A DNA stretch of 64,000 nucleotides from Umezawaea sp049997955 (GTDB taxonomy: Bacteria; Actinomycetota; Actinomycetes; Mycobacteriales; Pseudonocardiaceae), in the NCBI GenBank assembly GCA_049997955.1, contig JAEBDY010000013.1, forward strand, positions 1-64,000, written 5' to 3'. This document shows, piece by piece, positions 43,758-52,287 of the stretch. The notes beneath the pieces are model-generated. The model made no database searches and had not been told where the DNA came from. It saw only the letters and a list, made by a program, of their open reading frames with translations. A program made the position numbers and the translations under genes. Positions within the stretch are counted from its first letter, which is position 1; the number at the start of each line of letters is the position of its first letter.

Positions 43758-44972
43758 TCAGATGCTGCCGTCGATCGGCGTGCCGTCGGTGAGGTGCGGC
43801 GCGATCTTGTTGTCGAACACGCTCAGCGCGGCGCCGATGGCCATGTGCATGTCGAGGTACTGGTAGGTGCCCAGACGCCCGCCGAACAGCACGTTGCGCT
43901 CCGCGGCCTCGGCCTTGGCCAGCTCGCGGTACCGCTCCAGCTTGACGCGGTCCTCGGCGGTGTTGATCGGGTAGTACGGCTCGTCGTCCTCCTTGGCGAA
44001 GCGGGAGAACTCCCGGACGATGACCGTCTTGTCCTTCGGGTAGTCCCGCTCCGGGTGGAAGTGCCGGAACTCGTGGATGCGGGTGTAGGGGACGTCCTCG
44101 TCGTTGTAGTTCATGACGGAGGTGCCCTGGAAGTCGCCCGTGGCGACGACCTCGCGCTCGAAGTCCAGGGTGCGCCAGCCCAGGCGGCCCTCGGAGTAGC
44201 CGAAGTAGTGGTCCAGCGGCCCGGTGTAGACGACCGGGGTGCCCGCGGGGATCTCGTCCTTGACGTCGAAGTAGTCCGTGTTCAGCCGGACCTCGATGTT
44301 GTCGTGCTCGGCCATCTTCTCCAGCCACGCCGTGTAGCCGTCGACGGGCAGGCCCTCGAAGTCGTCGTTGAAGTAGCGGTTCTCGAAGTTGTAGCGCACC
44401 GGCAGCCGGGTGATGTTGGCCGCGGGCAGTTCCTTCGGGTCGGTCTGCCACTGCTTCGCGGTGTAGCCGCGGACGAACGCCTCGTAGAGGGGGCGGCCGA
44501 TCAGCGAGATGGCCTTCTCCTCCAGGTTCTGCGCGTCGGCGGTGTCGATCTCGCTCGACAGCTTCGCGATCAGCTCGCGGGCCTCGTCCGGGGTGTGGGA
44601 CTTGCCGAAGAACTGGTTGATCAGCGCCAGGTTCATCGGGAACGAGTAGACCTGTTCCTGGTACTTGGCGAACACGCGGTGCTGGTAGCCGGTGAACTCG
44701 GTGAACTGGTTGACGTACTCCCACACCCGCTTGTTGGAGGTGTGGAACAGGTGCGCGCCGTAGCGGTGCACCTCGATGCCTGTCTCCGGCTCCGCCTCCG
44801 AGTAGGCGTTGCCACCAATGTGCTCACGGCGCTCCAGCACCAGGACCCGCTTGTTCAGCTGGGTAGCGGTGCGCTCGGCGACCGTGAGGCCGAAGAATCC
44901 GGAACCGACAACGACGAGGTCAAAACCAGCGAAGCTCACGGCACCCGAGGGTACTGGTGACCCCGTCGTCAT
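43758..44972 (-). CDS. glf: UDP-galactopyranose mutase
   Basis: 404 residues from ATG 44972; GTG 44939 would begin nearer the usual N-terminus. The FAD-binding GxGxxG is VVGSGFFGLTVAE, then LVLERREHIGGNAYSE, HRYGAHLFHTSN, and the C-terminal GGRLGTYQYLDMHMAIGAAL. All are standard for flavin-dependent UGM, which interconverts UDP-galactopyranose and UDP-galactofuranose, the donor for GlfT1 and GlfT2. It begins 36 bp downstream of the YfhO-like gene and probably shares its transcript. Confidence 0.95.
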   Translation of the reverse strand: MTTGSPVPSGAVSFAGFDLVVVGSGFFGLTVAERTATQLNKRVLVLERREHIGGNAYSEAEPETGIEVHRYGAHLFHTSNKRVWEYVNQFTEFTGYQHRVFAKYQEQVYSFPMNLALINQFFGKSHTPDEARELIAKLSSEIDTADAQNLEEKAISLIGRPLYEAFVRGYTAKQWQTDPKELPAANITRLPVRYNFENRYFNDDFEGLPVDGYTAWLEKMAEHDNIEVRLNTDYFDVKDEIPAGTPVVYTGPLDHYFGYSEGRLGWRTLDFEREVVATGDFQGTSVMNYNDEDVPYTRIHEFRHFHPERDYPKDKTVIVREFSRFAKEDDEPYYPINTAEDRVKLERYRELAKAEAAERNVLFGGRLGTYQYLDMHMAIGAALSVFDNKIAPHLTDGTPIDGSI

Positions 44973-45008
44973 CCCCACTCGCCCCTGTTTTGCGGACAAG
45001 GCCGTTGA

Positions 45009-47072
45009 TCAGGCAAAACGGCGGCGGCGAATCACCGTGAGCACGCTGAGAGCCACGGCTCCCAGCAGACCGGTCAGTGCCGCCACGAGCCCCGGCACGA
45101 TGCCCGGTGGCCGCCACGCGAGCGTCAGCTCACCCGCCTTCGGCACGTCGACGACGACCAGTCCGGCGGGGCCTTCCCGCACGTCCACGGGTTGCCCGTC
45201 GAGTTCGGCGCGGTAGCCGGGCCAGTTCAGCCTGGCGAACACGACCTTGCCCGCGCGGTCGATCCGCAGCGTCTCGCGGGTGTCCGTGGACGTGTCGGCG
45301 GAAATCCCCGCATCGGTCCAGGAGACCCGGCCGCCCGCCCACTGGACCTCCGCGTCGCGCCTCAACACCGTGACGAGATCGTTGCGCTCGACGACCCGCC
45401 AGCCGGGCGGCGTGACGGGGTTCGGGTTGGCCGCGTTCTGCACGACCACGGTCCGCACGCGCATCAGGTCCAGCAGCGGCGGTCCGACGTCGGTGGGTTC
45501 CAGGAGCTTGTCCAGCGCGTTCGCGCAGGTCGTGCCGAGGTAGTTCATGCAGGTGGCCTGCTTGAACTTCCGGTAGCCCATGCCGGTGTAGGAGGCGACG
45601 GTGTCGGCCTCGAGCAGCAGGCCGTTGTTGCCGACGACGACCGAGCCGACCTGGAAGGTCGTGCCCTCGTAGTCGTCCTCCCGGAGTTCCGACACCTTGC
45701 GCGGGAACGCGTACTCGGCCACGTCCGCGTTCTTGGGGAACCAGGCCGTCTGGAGCAGCAGCGACAGCGCCACCCCGGCCACGAGCACCACGGGCAGCGC
45801 TCGGGTGTTCGCCAGCCGCACGGCCAGCGCGGTGCCGACGACCAGCAGCGCCAGCGACACCAGGTGCCTGCGGAACTCCCACGGGCCCGCCGCGAACGTC
45901 AGGTAGGCCGTGAACAGCAGGGCGCCCGCGGTGATGAGCACCCGTGCGCGCAGCCGGTCCGTGAGCAGCCCGGCGCTCAGCAGCACCGCGAACACCACGC
46001 CGAACGCCAGGAAGACGACCTCGACGTGGCGGAGCGGGAACCGGAACATCCACGCGTTCGACGGTCCGATGGCGAACAGCAGGTAGCCGCCGAACACGAC
46101 GAGCACCGCGGCGAGTTCACGCCACCGCTGCCGGACCACCCCCCAGTCGAGCCAGGGCAGCAGCGGCACGACGAACCACGCGAAGTACATGCCGGGCACG
46201 TTCAGCCGGGTGGGGTTGGCGAACGTGGTGATCATCGGCAGGTGGCTGGGCATGGACGGGTTGAGGAAGTCCGACAGCCGCGGCACCAGCATGCCCGTGC
46301 TGGCGAAGCCCTGGCCCGCGCGGTCGGTGACGGCGGAGTTCCCCAGCAGCGGCAGGTACACCAGCGGCACGACGAGCGCGATCAGCACGCCGACGAGCAC
46401 CAGCCGCAGCAGCGCCGCGCGGTCGCGGGACAGCCAGGACTCCACCAGCAGCGCGAACAGCACCGCGCACACGCCGAGCAGGCCGTACGGATTCCCCGTC
46501 GTGACGGCGAGCGCGCCGAACAGGAACGGCCACAGCGGACTCCCGACGCCGCGCGCGACCCGGCGGGCCGACCACCACGTGTACGGGATCCAGGTGAACG
46601 CCATGAGGCCCGCGACCCACGACGCGGCGTCGTAGTAGAGGGTGAAACCGCCGAACGGCAGGGCGATGGCGATCACGGCCGCCGCGGCGGGCTTCGCGCC
46701 GTACTCGCGGCACAGCAGGTAGGCGCCGAGCGCCAGCAGGGCCAGGAACTCCGTCTTCACCACCAGCGCGGCGAGCGACAGGTCGTCGAACCGGGACACC
46801 AGCAGGTAGTTCGCCAGGTTGACCGGGTTCCACAGGCCGAACAGGGCCTCGGCGGAGAAGTTGCCGCCCATCCAGTTGTCGACCGACAGGAACACCGGCC
46901 ACTCCCCGGCCGCCAGCCGCCCGCCGAGGAAGTGCCACGACGGCAGGAACTGCGCCGCGCTGTCGTCCCACACGTAGAAGAACCTGTTGCGCAGGAAGGG
47001 GAGTTGCGCGAGCAGCGCGACGAGCAGGACGACCACCCCGGCGGGTAGCGCCCTGCGGGCGAGCGTCGTCAC
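45009..47072 (-). CDS. YfhO-like polytopic membrane protein (probable GT-C glycosyltransferase)
   Basis: 687 residues from GTG 47072, overlapping the GtrA stop as GTGA. About 11-13 transmembrane segments are followed by an extracytoplasmic domain of some 200 residues and a final helix. FFYVWDDSAAQFLPSW near the N-terminus carries the acidic loop of GT-C/YfhO proteins, and LNWPGYRAELDGQPV...EGPAGLVVVDVPKAG is the conserved YfhO C-terminal signature. In Bacillus, YfhO-type proteins transfer a sugar from polyprenyl phosphate to an envelope polymer outside the membrane. That role fits its place after a GT2 and a GtrA gene. Confidence 0.8.
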   Translation of the reverse strand: MTTLARRALPAGVVVLLVALLAQLPFLRNRFFYVWDDSAAQFLPSWHFLGGRLAAGEWPVFLSVDNWMGGNFSAEALFGLWNPVNLANYLLVSRFDDLSLAALVVKTEFLALLALGAYLLCREYGAKPAAAAVIAIALPFGGFTLYYDAASWVAGLMAFTWIPYTWWSARRVARGVGSPLWPFLFGALAVTTGNPYGLLGVCAVLFALLVESWLSRDRAALLRLVLVGVLIALVVPLVYLPLLGNSAVTDRAGQGFASTGMLVPRLSDFLNPSMPSHLPMITTFANPTRLNVPGMYFAWFVVPLLPWLDWGVVRQRWRELAAVLVVFGGYLLFAIGPSNAWMFRFPLRHVEVVFLAFGVVFAVLLSAGLLTDRLRARVLITAGALLFTAYLTFAAGPWEFRRHLVSLALLVVGTALAVRLANTRALPVVLVAGVALSLLLQTAWFPKNADVAEYAFPRKVSELREDDYEGTTFQVGSVVVGNNGLLLEADTVASYTGMGYRKFKQATCMNYLGTTCANALDKLLEPTDVGPPLLDLMRVRTVVVQNAANPNPVTPPGWRVVERNDLVTVLRRDAEVQWAGGRVSWTDAGISADTSTDTRETLRIDRAGKVVFARLNWPGYRAELDGQPVDVREGPAGLVVVDVPKAGELTLAWRPPGIVPGLVAALTGLLGAVALSVLTVIRRRRFA

Positions 47073-47464
47073 GTCTTGAGCTCACTTTCGGCAGTGCGGT
47101 TCACCAGCACGAACTGGGCGACGAGGAACGTGAACGGGATGGCCGCCGCGGCCGCGACGAGGGGCGCGACGCGGCCGTCCACGTCGAACTGGTGCACCAG
47201 CACGTACAGCCCGGCGGTGCTGATCACGAAGTTGGTCGCGTTGGAGAGCGGGAAGAGCAGGAACTTCCGCCACGTCGGCCTGGTGCGGAAGGTGAAGTAG
47301 CAGCTCAGGAAGTACGAGCCGACCATCGCGACGGCGAACGCGGCCACGTGCGCCGCCATGATCGGCAGGGCGAGGCAGAACAGCAGGTAGCAGCCGTAGT
47401 AGACCCCGGTGTTGACCACGCCGACCATGCCGAACCGGACGATCCTGGCGATCTGCTGGTTCAC
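47069..47464 (-). CDS. GtrA-family membrane protein (polyprenyl-phosphate sugar flippase-like)
   Basis: 131 residues from GTG 47464, overlapping the GT2 stop (GTGA). Four transmembrane helices; RFGMVGVVNTGVYYGCYLLF opening and SYFLSCYFTFRTRPTWRKF centre are standard GtrA motifs. GtrA/GtcA proteins are thought to flip polyprenyl-phosphate-linked monosaccharides outward. It is coupled on both sides, between the GT2 that would make the lipid-linked sugar and the YfhO-like protein that would use it. Confidence 0.9.
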   Translation of the reverse strand: MNQQIARIVRFGMVGVVNTGVYYGCYLLFCLALPIMAAHVAAFAVAMVGSYFLSCYFTFRTRPTWRKFLLFPLSNATNFVISTAGLYVLVHQFDVDGRVAPLVAAAAAIPFTFLVAQFVLVNRTAESELKT

Positions 47465-48480
47465 GACGGGGTGCGCTCCGCGAAGGGCATGACGACCCGC
47501 TCGCCGTCGAGGAGGGCGTGGTCGGCGACGTCGGGGCCGAGCGGGACGGTGACCGGGATGGGTCGCCCGCTGGACTCCTTGACCAGGAAGTGCGGCCTGC
47601 GCTTGGTCTCGTAGTAGATCCGGCCGAGGTACTCGCCGATCACGCCGAGGAACAGCAGCTGCAGCCCGCCGAGCCCGAGGACGCCGCACATGATCGTCAC
47701 GTAGCCGGGCACGAAGATCCCGTCGCGCACGGCGTGCACCACGATGAAGACCGAGTAGCAGAACGCCAGCGCGGTGACGAGCCCGCCGAGGTAGATCGCG
47801 AGGCGCAGCGGGCGGTTGTTGAACGACACCACGCCGTCGATGCCGTAGTTCAGCAGCTTGCGCAGCGTCCACGTGCTGGCACCCGCGTGCCGCTGCACGT
47901 TCTCGTAGTCCACGACGGCGGTGTCGAAGCCGATCCAGGCGAACAGGCCCTTGGAGAACCGGTTGTACTCGCCGAGGGACAGCAGCGCCTGCACGGAGCG
48001 GCGGGTCAGCACGCGGAAGTCGCCGACACCGTCCTCCAGCTCGACGTCCACGACCTTGTTGATCATGCGGTAGTACAGGTGCGACAGCATCTTGCGGGTC
48101 GGCTTCTCGCCGGTCCGGGTGCGCCGCGCCACGACCTGGTCGTAGCCGCCCCCCAGCAGCTCCACCATGCGGCCGAGCAGCTCCGGCGGGTGCTGGAGGT
48201 CGGCGTCCATGATCGCGACGAGGTCGCCGTTGGCCTGGCTCAGGCCCGCGAGCATCGCCGCTTCCTTGCCGAAGTTCCGGCTGAGCGCCAGGTAGCGGAA
48301 CCTGGGGTCGCGGTCGGCCAGCAGGCGCAGTTCGCCGAGCGTGCCGTCCTTGCTCCCGTCGTCGACCAGGATGACCTCGAAGTCCTCCGCTACGCCGGGG
48401 AGCACGCGGCAGAGCACCTCGTGCAGCTCGGCCAGCCCGCGCTCCTCGTTGAAGCACGGAATGACCACTGACAGGCGCAT
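47461..48480 (-). CDS. Polyprenyl-phosphate glycosyltransferase, GT2 (GtrB/CsbB/DPM1-like)
   Basis: 339 residues from ATG 48480, with GGGGAGGA six bases upstream. GT-A core: SVVIPCFNEERGL, VDDGSKDGT, MDADLQHPPELL (metal-binding DxD) and the SLGEYNRFSKGLFAWIGFDT region. Two C-terminal transmembrane helices follow (LAIYLGGLVTALAFCYSVFIV, VTIMCGVLGLGGLQLLFLGV). It would charge polyprenyl phosphate with a hexose from a nucleotide sugar on the cytoplasmic face. First gene of the GT2-GtrA-YfhO-glf run. Confidence 0.92.
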   Translation of the reverse strand: MRLSVVIPCFNEERGLAELHEVLCRVLPGVAEDFEVILVDDGSKDGTLGELRLLADRDPRFRYLALSRNFGKEAAMLAGLSQANGDLVAIMDADLQHPPELLGRMVELLGGGYDQVVARRTRTGEKPTRKMLSHLYYRMINKVVDVELEDGVGDFRVLTRRSVQALLSLGEYNRFSKGLFAWIGFDTAVVDYENVQRHAGASTWTLRKLLNYGIDGVVSFNNRPLRLAIYLGGLVTALAFCYSVFIVVHAVRDGIFVPGYVTIMCGVLGLGGLQLLFLGVIGEYLGRIYYETKRRPHFLVKESSGRPIPVTVPLGPDVADHALLDGERVVMPFAERTPS

Positions 48481-48988
48481 GCGATTCCTCCCCGGTACGC
48501 ACAACACTCCACACAGCACATGACGCTTCAGGCGGTCTTCAGGTTGCTCCACTATCCTGCCGCCTGTTTTGCCGTGGTCACTGTACGCAGCGATTCGGAC
48601 GGCCGATAACCTGGCGGTCTCCACTGCGGGGCCGACCTCGCACCAAACTCCCAGGTGGTCGAGTGCCGATCCGCGCAAGCCTGTTGCTGACCGTGACCGC
48701 GACGAGCCTCTGCGCACTCGCCATCAGGGTTCCGGGCGGTCTGATCGCCGCCGCGACCGGACCGCGGAGGTTCCCGAGGCGCTGAACCCCGTCCCCCTTG
48801 GACGCCGTGAGCACCCCTCCCGGTTGCACCGCGAGCCGTCAGCTCCCGGTCCGCGGCGAATCCGTCCACGCGTACAACCGGAGGGCCACCGGACCGCGTG
48901 ATCAGGGTGCAGCCCCTTCCCTGACCGAGATCTACGAGAACGAGGACGCGGTGGTGCACCGACTCGTCGCGCCGAGGAGCGCGGCCCA
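48481..48988. other. 508-bp divergent intergenic region
   Basis: It holds the promoters for the GT2 operon and for the PIG-L gene. Two short plus-strand frames are possible: 48663-48785 (40 residues with a hydrophobic N-terminus) and 48798-48992, whose stop overlaps the PIG-L start as GTGA. Neither has a recognisable domain. Confidence 0.4.
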
Positions 48989-48992
48989 GTGA
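48798..48992 (+). CDS. Doubtful 64-residue upstream ORF
   Basis: The frame ends GSLTEIYENEDAVVHRLVAPRSAAQ-like and its TGA overlaps the GTG start of the PIG-L gene, the arrangement seen for coupled genes in this window. No ribosome site is obvious at its own start and the first half looks non-coding; a start nearer 48870 is possible. It may be a short leader peptide or nothing. Confidence 0.25.
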   Translation: MDAVSTPPGCTASRQLPVRGESVHAYNRRATGPRDQGAAPSLTEIYENEDAVVHRLVAPRSAAQ

Positions 48993-50740
48993 GATCCGCG
49001 CGGGTGCTGGTCGCCCTGGTCCTGGCCGGGCTGGTCGTCGCCTGCTCGGCGCGCGTGCCGTCCGGCAGCGTGTCGTCCGGCCCGCTGTCCCTCCAGGTCG
49101 TGGCGCACCAGGACGACGACCTGCTGTTCATGAACCCCGACCTCGGCGACGACATCCGCTCCGGGCGGCCCGTCGTCACGGTGTACCTGACCAGCGGCGA
49201 GTCCAACGCGAAGGACGTGCCCGGCTACATCGCGCAGCGGCAGGCCGGCGTGCGCGCCGCGTACGCCGCCATGGCGGGCGTGGCCGACGACTGGCGCGGC
49301 TCTGCGCTGCCGGTCGACGCCGACCACTCCGTCGAGCAGTACGAGCTGTCCGCTCGCCCCGAGGTGAAGCTGATCTTCGTGAACCTGCCGGAGGACCACG
49401 GCGGCTCGCACGCGCTGCGCAGGCTGTGGGCCGACCGCAGCGAATCCGTGCGCGCCACCACCCTCCTGCCCGCGGGCGCCCAGGTGCCGCGGCGGTACCG
49501 GTACACGCGCTACGCGCTGCTCGACGTGCTCCTGACGTTGATGACGAGGTTCCAGCCGACCGTCGTCCGCACCCAGGACAGCAACCCCGACACCGCGTAC
49601 CCGCACTGGCGGCCGTTCCACGACCACCCCGACCACCTGATGACCGCGAAGTTCACCGACGAGGCCGCCCAGTTGTACCGCAGATCCGCACGGCAGCCGG
49701 TGTTCGTGCAGGTCAACTACCGCGACTACAACATCGAAACGGTCCCGGTCAACCTGGACGAGACCCAGCGGCGCGGCAAGCTGGACGACTTCGCGGAGTA
49801 CCGCGCCCACGACCCGATGGTCGGCGACCAGCAGAGCTACCAGGACTGGCCGAAGCGCATGTACCACCGCTGGCCGCGCGGGGTGTCCTGGGTGGGCAAG
49901 GACGAACGCGGTGTCCTGCGGGCGTTCGCGGTGCGCGGTGGCCAGGTGTCCGCTTGGAGCCGCCGCGGCCCGACGTGGGACGTCGCGACCCTGGTTCCGC
50001 CCGGACCGCTGGCTCCGGCGTTGAGCGTCGCCACCGGGCGCGACGGGATGCACGTGTGCGGGAGGCGCACCGACGACAACTCGATCACCTGCTGGAACGG
50101 GGGTGAGTGGACCGACCTGGGAAGTCCCGAGCCCGCCGTCGACGTGGGCACGCCGTTCGTCCTGGCGGATTCCTCGGGGGCCGTTTCGGTGTTCGTCCGG
50201 ACTGGCCGTGGGGGGTTGGCGCGGGCGGGCTTGGACGGTGGGTGGACGGACCTCGGCGGCGCCGGGTTGTTGGACGGTCTGGCGGCGGTCGACGGGCCGG
50301 ACGGGGTCGAGGTGTTCGCCATGACCACCAGCGGTGTCCAGCGGTGGCACGGGGGGTGGGATCCGGCGTTTCCCTCGGTGGTTCCCGCCGCGGCCCCGGT
50401 CGTCGTCGGTGATGTGCTGCTCTACCGGGTGGCCGGGAGTGGCGAGGTGGCCGTCAGCAGGCGGGGGGCCGGCGGGTGGGGAGCTCCTGCGCTGGTGGCG
50501 GGGCCTGGGGGGTCCGGGCAGGTCGCAGGCGTGGAGCAAGGGGGGCTTCGGCTGGTGGGGCGGGACGCTGCGGGGAAGGTGGCCGTGGCGCGGGAGCTTC
50601 CCTCGGGCGGGATGGGGCCTTGGGTCGCTCGGGGGATGGAGACGGTGGACTACCCGACGGTGGTGGCCGATGGGGGTGGGGCGGTGGTGTTGGCCATCGG
50701 GCCGGATGGGGAACTGGCTGCTGAGGTGTTGGGCGAGTGA
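48989..50740 (+). CDS. PIG-L-family deacetylase, lipoprotein, with lectin-like C-terminal domain
   Basis: 583 residues from GTG 48989. Signal peptide with lipobox LVVAC (Cys19). The deacetylase domain begins VVAHQDDDLLFMNPD (His40, Asp42, Asp43) and has the second zinc region FHDHPDHLMTAKF. From about residue 300 a repeated pattern of W/DLG and VFVR strands (GGEWTDLGSPEPAVDVGTPFVLAD) suggests a beta-propeller or tectonin-like carbohydrate-binding domain. Family members hydrolyse N-acetyl groups from GlcNAc-containing substrates. An exported form points to wall or foreign glycans. A paralogue lies at 53421. Confidence 0.85.
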   Translation: MRSARVLVALVLAGLVVACSARVPSGSVSSGPLSLQVVAHQDDDLLFMNPDLGDDIRSGRPVVTVYLTSGESNAKDVPGYIAQRQAGVRAAYAAMAGVADDWRGSALPVDADHSVEQYELSARPEVKLIFVNLPEDHGGSHALRRLWADRSESVRATTLLPAGAQVPRRYRYTRYALLDVLLTLMTRFQPTVVRTQDSNPDTAYPHWRPFHDHPDHLMTAKFTDEAAQLYRRSARQPVFVQVNYRDYNIETVPVNLDETQRRGKLDDFAEYRAHDPMVGDQQSYQDWPKRMYHRWPRGVSWVGKDERGVLRAFAVRGGQVSAWSRRGPTWDVATLVPPGPLAPALSVATGRDGMHVCGRRTDDNSITCWNGGEWTDLGSPEPAVDVGTPFVLADSSGAVSVFVRTGRGGLARAGLDGGWTDLGGAGLLDGLAAVDGPDGVEVFAMTTSGVQRWHGGWDPAFPSVVPAAAPVVVGDVLLYRVAGSGEVAVSRRGAGGWGAPALVAGPGGSGQVAGVEQGGLRLVGRDAAGKVAVARELPSGGMGPWVARGMETVDYPTVVADGGGAVVLAIGPDGELAAEVLGE

Positions 50741-51303
50741 AGGTGGGTGGGGTTGGGTGGCCGACGTTGTGGGCCCAGGTCGGCTGAGCCAAGTCGGGTG
50801 CGCGGTCGGCTGGCCGAAGCCAAGTCGAGTGGCCCAAGCCGGGTAGTCAAGTCGAGTGGCCCGAGTTGGGTGGCCCGAGTTGAGTGGCCGACATTGTCGG
50901 ACCCCGTGGGTACCTTGAGTTTTGGGGGGTTCTCACGACGGGAGGACCTCTGTTCGAGGGTGCCCGTGGGTGTGTTCTGCGAGTTGCGTGCTGGGTGGTT
51001 GGTGGGTTTCGCCCCCCGTCGCGCAATTGTCTTCATGGCCGACCGCGCCGCGTCAAGGCGGGAAAGATGCCTTGACCCGTAGCGGTCGGCCATGAGGGCG
51101 CTGGGGATCGGGGGCAGGGAGGGGAGTGGGCTCAAGCCCCTTGCTCCTGCGCGTGTGCAGGCTTGGCTCGGCGGTTGATGCCCATTGGGTGGTTGGGTTG
51201 TTCGGCTTCGCAGCCCTGTGCACGGACTCGGTCTGGTCCTGGTCCTGTGCTCTTCCAGGACGGACTCGTATGGCCGCGGTGGTCGCTACCTTGATCTGGT
51301 TGG
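50741..51303. other. 563-bp gene-free interval with degenerate repeats
   Basis: About 50760-50900 repeats variants of AAGTCGAGTGGCCC and GAGTTGGGTGGCCCGAG. Copy A of the palindromic repeat family lies at 51035-51093 with conserved flanks. The remainder shows no supportable frame. Confidence 0.6.
51035..51093. repeat. Palindromic repeat family, copy A
   Basis: Conserved core arms GTCAAGGC (51052-51059) and GCCTTGAC (51069-51076) flank loop GGGAAAGAT. The outer stem here is ATGGCCGACCG / CGGTCGGCCAT. Flanking sequence is also shared with copies B and C: GCGCAATTGTCTTC before and TGAGGGCGCTGGGGATCGGG after. Confidence 0.85.
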
Positions 51304-52230
51304 TCAGCCGCGGTCCGACTGGTCCTGCCGTTGGGGAGCTGGCCAGGGCATCGGGACCGCGGTCAGTTCCGGTAGGACCTCTGCCGCCACCTGTTCCAGG
51401 ACGGATTCGTGGCCCGCGTACACGCCGTCCGCGCGTGGCCAGTGGGTGATCACGTCCGTGAAGCCCAGGTCCTGGGCGCGGCCGACCATGTCCCGGAAGA
51501 CCTCCACGCTGGTCAGGGAGTACTGCGGGGACGCGTCGAACGACAGGTAGCGGTCGATCGTCTCGCTGGCGCGGTCGATGCCCTCCAGCTTCTCGTCGAA
51601 GCGCTCCGCCAGCTCGGCGACTCCGCGCCACCACTCGTCCACGTCGTCGCCGCCGGGACCGGTGGTGACCCAGCCGGTGCCGTAGCGGACCGCGACGTCC
51701 ATCGCCTTCGGGCCGTTGGCCGCGACGAGGAACGGGATGCGTGGGCGCTGCACGCAGCCGGGAGCGCTGCGGGCCTCCTCGGCGGCGTAGAAGTCGCCCC
51801 GCCACGTGGTGCGGTCGCGGGTGAGGAGCAGGTCGAGGAGTTCGACGAACTCGCCGAAGCGGGCGGCTCTGCCCGGCTGGTCGGTGCCGCCCATGACCTT
51901 GGTGTCGTAGCCGCCCTGGGCTCCCGCGCCGACACCCAGCGTGAGCCTGCCGTCGGACACGTCGTCCAACGTCATCAGCTCGCGGGCGAACGGCACGGGG
52001 TGGCGGAAGTTGGGGGTGGCGACGAGCGTCCCCAACCTGATGTTCGAGGTAACCATCGCGGCCGCGGTGAGGGTCGGCACAGCGCCGAACCAGGGGCCGT
52101 CCACGAGGGTTCGCCAGCCGAGGTGGTCGTAGGTCCACGCGTGGTGGAAGCCCAGCTCCTCGGCCGCGCGCCACTTCGGTTCCGCTACCCACCAGCGGTG
52201 TTCGGGGAGGATCACGATGCCGGTACGCAC
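51304..52230 (-). CDS. LLM-class flavin/F420-dependent oxidoreductase
   Basis: 308 residues from GTG 52230 (VRTGIVILPEHRWW). TIM-barrel luciferase-like signature: TYDHLGWRTLVDGPWFGAVPTLTAAAMVTSNIRLGTLVATPNFRHP, then DDVSDGRLTLGVGAG and PFLVAANGPKAMDVAVRYGTGWVT. It resembles actinobacterial F420-dependent LLM proteins rather than bacterial luciferase subunits. Cytoplasmic; substrate unknown. It is convergent with the PIG-L gene across the repeat-rich interval. Confidence 0.85.
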   Translation of the reverse strand: MRTGIVILPEHRWWVAEPKWRAAEELGFHHAWTYDHLGWRTLVDGPWFGAVPTLTAAAMVTSNIRLGTLVATPNFRHPVPFARELMTLDDVSDGRLTLGVGAGAQGGYDTKVMGGTDQPGRAARFGEFVELLDLLLTRDRTTWRGDFYAAEEARSAPGCVQRPRIPFLVAANGPKAMDVAVRYGTGWVTTGPGGDDVDEWWRGVAELAERFDEKLEGIDRASETIDRYLSFDASPQYSLTSVEVFRDMVGRAQDLGFTDVITHWPRADGVYAGHESVLEQVAAEVLPELTAVPMPWPAPQRQDQSDRG

Positions 52231-52287
52231 AGGCGAACAGTAACGATGCCTCGCCGGGACCACGAAGGGGCAAGGCAGTATGGGTGC

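Noticed and set aside
48663..48785. 40-residue frame with a hydrophobic N-terminus upstream of the PIG-L gene
   Set aside because: Weak ribosome site, no partner or family, and GC-rich composition could give it by chance; mentioned only in the intergenic note.
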